The notes below the pieces were generated by a model. The model was not told where the DNA came from. It made no database searches and saw only the letters and a program-made list of their open reading frames with translations. A stretch of DNA of 6,976 nt, taken from positions 1 through 6,976 of the forward strand of contig DATJRE010000267.1 of the NCBI GenBank assembly GCA_035505095.1, read 5' to 3'. The position numbers and the translations under genes are program-made. Below are positions 1-4,589 of this stretch, piece by piece; within the stretch, counting starts at the first letter, position 1; the number at the start of each line of letters is the position of its first letter. The stretch comes from JOPF133 sp035505095 (lineage in GTDB: Bacteria; Acidobacteriota; Terriglobia; Bryobacterales; Bryobacteraceae).

Positions 1-72
1 TCCGGCCTCGCCGAGCAGCCCACACCGATGCCTTGGTTCGGCGACAAGAAGCTGATCATCAAATTTGCCTGA
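1..72 (+). CDS. 3' end of an unrecognised gene (partial)
   Basis: Frame 1 is open from the first base to a TGA at 70-72 and encodes the last 23 residues of a protein ending in KKLIIKFA. High GC at most third positions and the fall in GC right after the stop fit a real gene end. The tail is too short to name a family. The last residues alternate charged and hydrophobic side chains and end near Phe, which could be a final beta strand, but this is speculation. No strong terminator follows it; the only nearby inverted repeat (99-115) has a weak 5-bp stem. Confidence 0.55.
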   Translation, partial: SGLAEQPTPMPWFGDKKLIIKFA

Positions 73-135
73 CTCGTCACAGAATCGTCGAACACCCCAA
101 TCGTGTTAACCGATTATTGCGCGTGGAAATCGAGG

Positions 136-384
136 CTAGGCGGATAGTGCAATAGTGAAAGCCCAGCCTAGCGGGTTTAGAGCGGTCGAACGATATCCTT
201 GGGCGGACGCTTGTTGTAGTAGTGATCGAATAAATTCGAGAGCCATGAAGTTCTCTCGCTCGCGTTTGCACATTATAGCTTCTCTCAGAACGCTATCCTG
301 CCCCGTCCCAAAAATTTCCCTGACAATCCTGATGGATTCGTTCCAGCGCAGGTAAAATGTTGAAAATAAAAGATGTATATTTAT
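136..384 (-). pseudogene. Possible remnant of a small gene, minus strand
   Basis: On the minus strand the frame ending at TAG (136-138) stays open for 82 sense codons back to a stop at 385-387. Its translation looks protein-like: a charged, probably helical stretch (SIRIVREIFG, then KRERENFMALEFIRSLLQQA) followed by GYRSTALNPLGW and a short hydrophobic end. The only standard start codons are ATGs whose first base is at 273 (45 aa) and 246 (36 aa), yet protein-like sequence continues upstream of both. This fits a fragment that has lost its start, and the hydrophobic end stops abruptly. A perfect TATAAT lies on the minus strand at 277-272, about 26 nt before the ATG at 246, so a 36-aa product is possible. 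By hand count roughly 40% of third positions are G or C in the last 36 codons, far below the neighbouring genes, so it is either foreign or not coding. No family was recognised. Confidence 0.25.
226..258. repeat. Short palindrome followed by a hairpin
   Basis: TCGAATAAATTCGA at 226-239 has perfect 6-bp arms (TCGAAT/ATTCGA) around AA. It runs directly into CGAGAG (237-242), which pairs with CTCTCG (253-258) across a 10-nt loop. No T-run follows on the plus strand, so it does not look like a terminator there. It could bind a dimeric regulator or be chance. Both elements lie inside the minus-strand open frame. Confidence 0.3.
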
Positions 385-388
385 TCAT
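373..388. promoter_or_regulatory. ARG-box-like operator 1 (distal)
   Basis: ATGTATATTTATTCAT matches the known ArgR/AhrC operator layout (TGAAT, four bases, ATTCA). The right half is perfect and the left half (TGTAT) has one mismatch. It lies about 80 bp upstream of the tandem pair, inside a nearly pure A/T stretch. A -35-like TTGAAA at 360-365 lies just upstream. It may support repression by looping with the proximal pair or cover a second, weaker promoter. ArgR is encoded in the same operon, which makes the assignment more credible. Confidence 0.6.
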
Positions 389-433
389 CGGAGTCAGCAA
401 CCCACCCGCGGACACTCCCACCGCCGCGCCTGA

Positions 434-463
434 TTGACTCCACATCTCCCAATGTGTGATTAT
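434..463 (+). promoter_or_regulatory. Candidate argF promoter
   Basis: TTGACT (434-439, 5 of 6 matches to the sigma-70 -35 element) is followed 18 bp later by GATTAT (458-463, 4 of 6 for the -10). A TG one base before it (455-456) gives an extended -10. Transcription would begin near 470-472. The -10 lies within ARG-box 2, and ARG-box 3 begins at the predicted start point, so bound ArgR would block RNA polymerase directly. The hexamers are read by eye and not confirmed. Confidence 0.45.
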
Positions 464-467
464 TCAT
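452..467. promoter_or_regulatory. ARG-box-like operator 2 (proximal pair, upstream half)
   Basis: ATGTGTGATTATTCAT has a perfect right half-site (ATTCA) and a left half (TGTGT) with two mismatches to TGAAT. It is identical to the distal box at 373-388 at 13 of 16 positions. Its centre is 20 bp from that of box 3, so the two sites lie on nearly the same DNA face, as expected for one ArgR hexamer gripping a tandem operator. Confidence 0.6.
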
Positions 468-471
468 TCAG

Positions 472-487
472 GTGAATAAACATTCAA
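472..487. promoter_or_regulatory. ARG box 3 (proximal pair, best match)
   Basis: The core TGAATAAACATTCA at 473-486 has both half-sites (TGAAT and ATTCA) identical to the E. coli ARG-box consensus, with four bases between them. Extended to 18 bp, boxes 2 and 3 are separated by 2 bp. From memory, E. coli operators use 3 bp in most arg promoters and 2 bp at argR. The box lies just downstream of the predicted transcription start and upstream of the preferred argF start codon. Confidence 0.75.
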
Positions 488-534
488 AATTGCGGATCGC
501 CCCCGCGAGGCGGCATGCTCCCGAACCGACCATT

Positions 535-1449
535 ATGAAAGCCTCCGGAAAAGACCTGCTGCAAGACCTCGACCTCACCGGCGATGAACTGGTTTACCTG
601 CTCGGTCTTGCCCGCGCGGTGAAGCAGGCGCCTCGCGAGTATGCCACGGCCCTGGATGGCCAATCCATCGCGCTGCTGTTTGAGAAGCCCTCCCTACGCA
701 CCAAGCTCACCTTTGAGCTGGCCATCCGGCAGTTGGGCGGCAGCAGCGTCTTCGTGGAAGGCCCCATCGGCGTCCGCGAGCCGCTCCAGGATGTCGCCCG
801 CAACCTCGACCGCTGGGTGAACGGCATCGTCGCGCGGGTGTTTTCGCAGGCCACCGTTGAGGCGCTGGCGCGCTGGTCTTCGGTGCCGGTCATCAACGCG
901 CTCACCGACCTTTATCATCCCTGCCAGGCGCTGGCCGATGTCCAGACCATCGCGGAACGCTTCGGCGGCCTCGCCGGACGCAAACTGGCCTTCGTGGGCG
1001 ACGGCAACAACGTGGCGCACTCGCTGATGCTGACGTCGCTGCGGCTGGGCATGGATTTCACCATCGGCTGCCCGGAAGGCTATAACCCCAACCCCGATGT
1101 GGTCGCGCAGGCCGAAGGACTCGCCGCCGTTTCGGGCGCCACTCTGGAGATCACTCACGATCCCGTGGCCGCGGTCGCCAAAGCCCATGCCGTGTATACC
1201 GACGTTTGGGCCAGCATGGGCCAGGAAGCCGAAGCCCACCAGCGCAAGCGCGCCTTCCACGACTACCAGGTGAACGAAGCGCTCTTCGCGCAGGCGCGCC
1301 CGGACGCCATTTTCATGCACTGCCTGCCCGCCCGCCGTGGCGAGGAGGTGACCGACGAGGTGATGGAGCACACCCGCTCGGCAATTTTCGATCAGGCCGA
1401 AAACCGCCTGCACGCGCAGAAAGCGCTGTTGCTGATGATCCTTTCGTAG
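535..1449 (+). CDS. argF: Ornithine carbamoyltransferase
   Basis: Cytoplasmic enzyme that transfers the carbamoyl group from carbamoyl phosphate to ornithine, giving citrulline. Read from ATG 535 it has 304 residues, close to the family norm. Visible motifs: the carbamoyl-phosphate loop SLRTK at 53-57 (usually STRTR or SLRTR, so Lys replaces the last Arg); an Arg at 101, in the place of a further phosphate-binding Arg; HPCQ at 128-131; DVWASMG at 223-229, the ornithine-binding loop that separates ornithine from acetylornithine or aspartate transcarbamylases; and HCLP at 262-265 with the catalytic Cys. Start choice: the frame is also open to GTG 472, adding 21 residues. ATG 535 places KDLLQDLDL at the N-terminus as in the family and leaves ARG box 3 outside the gene. 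No Shine-Dalgarno sequence precedes ATG 535, whereas GTG 472 has a -10-like hexamer 8 nt upstream, so the longer form cannot be excluded. It is the first gene of the argFGHR cluster. Confidence 0.95.
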   Translation: MKASGKDLLQDLDLTGDELVYLLGLARAVKQAPREYATALDGQSIALLFEKPSLRTKLTFELAIRQLGGSSVFVEGPIGVREPLQDVARNLDRWVNGIVARVFSQATVEALARWSSVPVINALTDLYHPCQALADVQTIAERFGGLAGRKLAFVGDGNNVAHSLMLTSLRLGMDFTIGCPEGYNPNPDVVAQAEGLAAVSGATLEITHDPVAAVAKAHAVYTDVWASMGQEAEAHQRKRAFHDYQVNEALFAQARPDAIFMHCLPARRGEEVTDEVMEHTRSAIFDQAENRLHAQKALLLMILS

Positions 1450-1480
1450 GAAGAATCATCCCGGTTTTCCGCGCTGGTCC

Positions 1481-1500
1481 GCAGCCAACGTTCGGGCTGC
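1481..1500 (+). terminator. Hairpin between argF and argG, possible attenuator or weak terminator
   Basis: GCAGCC (1481-1486) pairs perfectly with GGCTGC (1495-1500) across an 8-nt loop. A T-rich but interrupted tail follows (CCTTTGTTACTTT, 1501-1513). A 6-bp GC stem with a broken T-run could cause partial termination or mark an RNA processing point, letting argF and argGHR be expressed at different levels. It could also be chance in GC-rich DNA. Confidence 0.3.
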
Positions 1501-1507
1501 CCTTTGT

Positions 1508-1513
1508 TACTTT
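1508..1513 (+). promoter_or_regulatory. -10-like hexamer before argG
   Basis: TACTTT (fits TAnnnT) ends 8 nt before the argG ATG at 1522, a spacing that would start transcription at or next to the start codon. No good -35 is seen 16-18 bp upstream, where the hairpin lies. This may be an internal promoter giving a leaderless argGHR transcript. The evidence is weak. Confidence 0.25.
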
Positions 1514-1521
1514 AGATCTTT

Positions 1522-2745
1522 ATGACCAAACCAAAGAAAGTAGCGCTCGCTTACTCGGGCGGATTGGATACCTCTGTCATCATCCCGTGGCTGAAGGAAA
1601 ATTACGGCTGCGAAGTCGTAGCGGTGTGCGGCGATATCGGGCAGGGCGGCGACGAACTTACCGGCCTGGAAGAGAAGGCCCGCAAGACCGGCGCGGCGGA
1701 AGTCTACATTGAGGATCTGCGCGAGGAATTCGTCTCGCAATACCTCTGGAAACTGGTGCGCTCGGGCGGCGTCTACGAGCACAAGTACCTGCTGGGCACT
1801 TCCATCGCCCGTCCGCTGCTGGCGTCCAAGCAGGTGGAAGTGGCGCTGGCCACGGGCTGCGACGCGCTGGCGCACGGCTGCACCGGCAAGGGCAACGACC
1901 AGGTCCGTTTCGAGCTCACCTACAAGGCGCTCGCCCCGCAACTCCCGGTGATCGCTCCCTGGCGCGAATGGGACATCGTGTCGCGCGAGGACGCCATCGA
2001 ATATGCCCGCCGCCACCACGTGCCCATCTCCCAATCCACCACCAAGATTTATAGCCGCGACCGCAACATCTGGCACATCTCGCACGAGGGCGGCGCGCTC
2101 GAAGACCCCGCCAACGCGGCCCCGGACGATATCTGGATGCTCACCAAAAGTCCCGCGGAAGCGCCCGCGCAGCCCGGCGAGGTGACCATCGGATTCGAGC
2201 GCGGCGAGCCGGTTACGGTCAACGGACAGCGCATGAAGGCTTTTGAGCTGCTGGAGGCCCTCAACGCCATCGGCGCCGAGCATGGCATCGGCCGCATCGA
2301 CCTGGTGGAGAACCGCTTCGTGGGGATGAAGTCGCGCGGCTGCTATGAGACGCCCGGCGGCACGCTGATCTTCTTCGCGCTGCGCGAACTGGAAGCCCTC
2401 ACGCTCGACAAGAACACGCTGCACTACAAGCAGCAGCGGGCCCTCGAATACGCCGAGATGGTCTACAACGGCCTGTGGTTCACGCCGCTGCGCGAAGCGC
2501 TGGACGCCTTTTTCGCCAAAACCGCCGAGACGACAACGGGCGAGGTCAAGCTGAGCCTCTACAAGGGGAATGTCGAGCCGCTCAGCCGCAAGTCGCCGTA
2601 CTCGCTGTATTCGCTGGATATTGCCAGCTTCACCATGGGCGCCAGTTACGATCAGAAGGACGCCTTGGGCTTCATCAACCTCGTCGGGCTGCCCATCAAA
2701 GTGCGGGCCGCGCTTGCCGGCAAGAGCGCCGGCTCATCCAAGTGA
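1522..2745 (+). CDS. argG: Argininosuccinate synthase
   Basis: Cytoplasmic enzyme that joins citrulline and aspartate using ATP (released as AMP and pyrophosphate) to give argininosuccinate. The 407-residue length and the opening AYSGGLDTS (residues 10-18, the ATP-pyrophosphatase P-loop) match the common ~400-residue bacterial type rather than the longer E. coli form. GCTGKGNDQ (from residue 119) is the conserved citrulline/aspartate-binding region, and YSRDRNIWHISHEGG and FVGMKSRGCYETPGG are also typical. The ATG at 1522 gives the usual family N-terminus with Lys residues before the P-loop strand. No Shine-Dalgarno sequence is visible; the preceding bases are T-rich. The gene starts 72 bp after argF, and its stop overlaps the start of argH. 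No damage or missing residues were seen. Confidence 0.97.
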   Translation: MTKPKKVALAYSGGLDTSVIIPWLKENYGCEVVAVCGDIGQGGDELTGLEEKARKTGAAEVYIEDLREEFVSQYLWKLVRSGGVYEHKYLLGTSIARPLLASKQVEVALATGCDALAHGCTGKGNDQVRFELTYKALAPQLPVIAPWREWDIVSREDAIEYARRHHVPISQSTTKIYSRDRNIWHISHEGGALEDPANAAPDDIWMLTKSPAEAPAQPGEVTIGFERGEPVTVNGQRMKAFELLEALNAIGAEHGIGRIDLVENRFVGMKSRGCYETPGGTLIFFALRELEALTLDKNTLHYKQQRALEYAEMVYNGLWFTPLREALDAFFAKTAETTTGEVKLSLYKGNVEPLSRKSPYSLYSLDIASFTMGASYDQKDALGFINLVGLPIKVRAALAGKSAGSSK

Positions 2746-4124
2746 AGCTCTGGGGCGGGCGATTCGAAAGCGGGCCGTCGGAGGTCTTCGAGCGGTTCTC
2801 CGGATCGCTGGATTTCGACCGCCGGCTGCTGGCAGCCGATATCCGCGGCTCGCAGGCCTTCGCGCGCGCGCTGGAGAAGGCCGGCATTCTCACGGCCGGG
2901 GAGCGGGCGGAAATCGTGGCGGCCTTCGACCGCATCCTGGGCGATTCGGCCTCGCCTGCCTTCTTCGAAGGCGCCACCGATGAGGACGTCCACACGCTGG
3001 TGATCCGCAAGCTCAAGGAGACCGCCGGCGCGGTGGCCGATAAGATCCACACCGGCCGCAGCCGCAACGAGCAGGTCTCGCTCGACACGCGCATGTGGCT
3101 GCGGGCGGAATGCGACCGGGTCCGCGAACTGCTTGGCCGACTGATGGGCGCGCTGCTGGACCTGGCGGAGGCTTACCCGGGCGCGGTGATCCCCGGCTAC
3201 ACCCACACGCGGCGCGCGCAGGCCGTCTTGTGGCCGCATTACCTGCTGGCGTATTTCGAGATGTTCGCGCGCGACTGGGAACGCTTCGGTGAGGCGCGGC
3301 GGCGGGCGAACCTGCTGCCGCTCGGCTCCGGCGCGCTGGCGGGCAGCGGATTTCCGTTCGACCGCGAGGCCATCGCCCGCGACCTGGAATTCGAGGGCAT
3401 CACCCGCAACAGCATGGACGTCTCTGCCGACCGCGATTTCGCCCTCGATTTCCTGTACGCCGCCAGCGTCGCCATGATCCACCTGAGCCGCCTGGCCGAG
3501 GACTGGATTCTCTACTCCAGCGAGGAATTCGGCTGGCTGGAGCTGGGCGATGGCGTCACCAGCGGATCGAGCCTGATGCCGCAGAAAAAGAATCCCGATT
3601 CGCTGGAGCTGATCCGCGGCAAGTGCGGGCGGGTGATGGGCTGTCTGACGTCCCTGATGGTCACCATGAAGGGGCTGCCCATGACTTACAATCGCGACAT
3701 GCAGGAGGACAAGGTTCCGTTGTTCGAGGCCGCCGACCAGTTGGCCGGGTCGCTCGAAATGGCGGCGGCGGTAGCGGGATCGGTGAAGCTGAATACGGCC
3801 CGTCCGGCCGCCGCAGCCGAGGAGAGCTGGGTGGTGGCCACCGATCTGGCCGAGGCCCTGGCACGCGCCGGAACGCCGTTCCACCAGGCCCACCAGATCG
3901 TGGGCCGTTTCGTGCTTGAAAGCGTGCGCAGCGGCAAGCGGCCGGCGGATTGGACGGCCGAAGAGATGCACCGCTTCGCACCAGAATTCGGCGCGGAGGC
4001 AGCGGCCCTGCTGCGTCCGCAAAAAGGCATGCAATCGCGCGAAATCCCGGGCGGCACGGGTCCGCAGGCGGTGGCCGCCGCCCTGGCTCGCGCCAGACAA
4101 GTGTTGGGTCAGATGAACCTATGA
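2742..4124 (+). CDS. argH: Argininosuccinate lyase
   Basis: Cytoplasmic homotetrameric lyase of the fumarase/aspartase superfamily that splits argininosuccinate into arginine and fumarate. The 460-residue length is typical. GTG 2742 was chosen because it gives the family N-terminus MKLWGGRFESGP and overlaps the argG stop as GTGA, suggesting translational coupling; the longer open frame upstream lies in argG and is not family-like. Motifs: TGRSRNEQ at 104-111 (usually NDQ, here NEQ), the conserved His at 155 in GYTHTRRAQA (usually HLQRAQP), and the superfamily signature GSSLMPQKKN at 275-284, holding the catalytic-loop serines. The Leu-Gln to Thr-Arg and Pro to Ala changes near His155 are unusual, but His155 and the serine loop are intact, so activity is expected. 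The stop overlaps the argR start as ATGA. Confidence 0.96.
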   Translation: MKLWGGRFESGPSEVFERFSGSLDFDRRLLAADIRGSQAFARALEKAGILTAGERAEIVAAFDRILGDSASPAFFEGATDEDVHTLVIRKLKETAGAVADKIHTGRSRNEQVSLDTRMWLRAECDRVRELLGRLMGALLDLAEAYPGAVIPGYTHTRRAQAVLWPHYLLAYFEMFARDWERFGEARRRANLLPLGSGALAGSGFPFDREAIARDLEFEGITRNSMDVSADRDFALDFLYAASVAMIHLSRLAEDWILYSSEEFGWLELGDGVTSGSSLMPQKKNPDSLELIRGKCGRVMGCLTSLMVTMKGLPMTYNRDMQEDKVPLFEAADQLAGSLEMAAAVAGSVKLNTARPAAAAEESWVVATDLAEALARAGTPFHQAHQIVGRFVLESVRSGKRPADWTAEEMHRFAPEFGAEAAALLRPQKGMQSREIPGGTGPQAVAAALARARQVLGQMNL

Positions 4125-4558
4125 CGAAAACTTACCGGCAGGGGCAGATCCTGAAACTGATCCGCGGCAAGCGAATCCACACCCAGGAAGAGCTGGCCCA
4201 GGAGTTGAAAAACCAGGGCATCGCCGCCACCCAGGTGACGCTGTCGCGCGACCTTCGCGACCTGCGCCTGGTGAAGACGCGCGATGGCTACCAGGAGGTG
4301 GCTCCCGAAGAGACCGGCCCGGCCTTTACTATGCTGGCGGCGGAGTTTCTGAAAGACGTGCTGCGTGCGCAGAACCTGGTGGTGCTGAAGACCTCGCCGG
4401 GCCACGCCAATTCGGTGGCCGTGGCGCTGGATAGCGAAGGCTGGCCGCAGGTGATCGGCACCATTGCCGGCGACGACACGATTCTGGTAATCGCGCCGGA
4501 CAATCCCACCGCCGAGGCGGTGCAGGAGAAACTGCTGGACCTGCTGGAGCGGTCGTAA
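4121..4558 (+). CDS. argR: Arginine repressor ArgR
   Basis: Hexameric transcription regulator that binds ARG boxes when arginine is abundant. The 145 residues fit the family. The N-terminal half (about 1-70) is the winged helix-turn-helix domain; QVTLSRDLRDLRLVK includes S42-R43-D44-L45, the conserved recognition-helix motif. The C-terminal half (about 75-145) is the arginine-binding and oligomerisation domain, with GTIAGDDT at 113-120 carrying the conserved Asp pair that contacts arginine. ATG 4121 overlaps the argH stop (ATGA) and gives a standard N-terminus; in-frame starts further upstream lie inside argH. Being last in the operon and with ARG boxes before argF, it probably represses its own synthesis. 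AhrC-type proteins can also activate catabolic genes, but none are seen here. Confidence 0.96.
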   Translation: MTKTYRQGQILKLIRGKRIHTQEELAQELKNQGIAATQVTLSRDLRDLRLVKTRDGYQEVAPEETGPAFTMLAAEFLKDVLRAQNLVVLKTSPGHANSVAVALDSEGWPQVIGTIAGDDTILVIAPDNPTAEAVQEKLLDLLERS

Positions 4559-4575
4559 GCCGGTACGTCACAGCC

Positions 4576-4581
4576 GATAAT
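4576..4581 (+). promoter_or_regulatory. -10-like hexamer before the repeat-protein gene
   Basis: GATAAT matches TATAAT at 5 of 6 positions and ends 8 nt before ATG 4590, with no Shine-Dalgarno sequence between. A weak -35-like TCGTAA lies 17 bp upstream (4553-4558), over the argR stop. The spacing suggests a separate leaderless transcript rather than plain read-through from argR. Confidence 0.4.
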
Positions 4582-4589
4582 AGTGTTTG

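Larger units (their letters stand above)
73..471. other. AT-richer intergenic region upstream of the arg operon
   Basis: This stretch of about 400 bases is clearly less GC-rich than the flanking genes, especially at 353-390 and 451-490. It contains the control region of argF (ARG-box-like palindromes and a promoter candidate, listed separately), a minus-strand open frame of doubtful status, and some short inverted repeats. One of these is GCTAGGC at 135-141 pairing with GCCTAGC at 166-172 over a 24-nt loop. No tRNA, riboswitch or convincing plus-strand gene was recognised here. Confidence 0.7.

Noticed and set aside
99..115. AATCG/CGATT stem around GTTAAC as a terminator for the first gene
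   Set aside because: The stem is only 5 bp, AT-rich, and lacks a T-run after it.
226..239. Palindrome as a fourth ARG box
   Set aside because: The half-sites are separated by 2 bases instead of 4 and read CGAAT rather than TGAAT.
77..271. Minus-strand 64-codon frame in the intergenic region
   Set aside because: It overlaps the more protein-like minus-strand frame ending at 136 in another register, and its Arg/Thr/Ser-rich translation shows no pattern.
155..355. Plus-strand 66-codon frame in the upstream intergenic region
   Set aside because: GTG start without ribosome site; the translation is rich in Ser, Arg and Cys with no coherent pattern. The minus-strand frame over the same DNA looks more protein-like.
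694..1413. Minus-strand open frame opposite argF (239 codons)
   Set aside because: Antisense shadow of argF; no motif and no start signal.
535..1449. argF as an N-acetylornithine carbamoyltransferase
   Set aside because: The DVWASMG loop is the ornithine-type motif, and N-acetyl/succinyl-ornithine enzymes differ there.
1507..2424. Minus-strand open frame opposite argG (305 codons)
   Set aside because: Antisense shadow of a well-supported gene, with low-complexity composition and no domain.
2475..2741. N-terminal extension of argH into argG
   Set aside because: The family N-terminus begins exactly at GTG 2742; the upstream part is argG read out of frame.
2652..4100. Long minus-strand open frame (482 codons) opposite argH
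   Set aside because: It is antisense to a gene with clear family motifs. The predicted protein is rich in Arg, Gln, His and Ala with no recognisable domain, as expected of a shadow frame in GC-rich coding DNA.
3950..4120. N-terminal extension of argR into argH
   Set aside because: ArgR proteins start about where ATG 4121 lies, and the extension is argH read out of frame.
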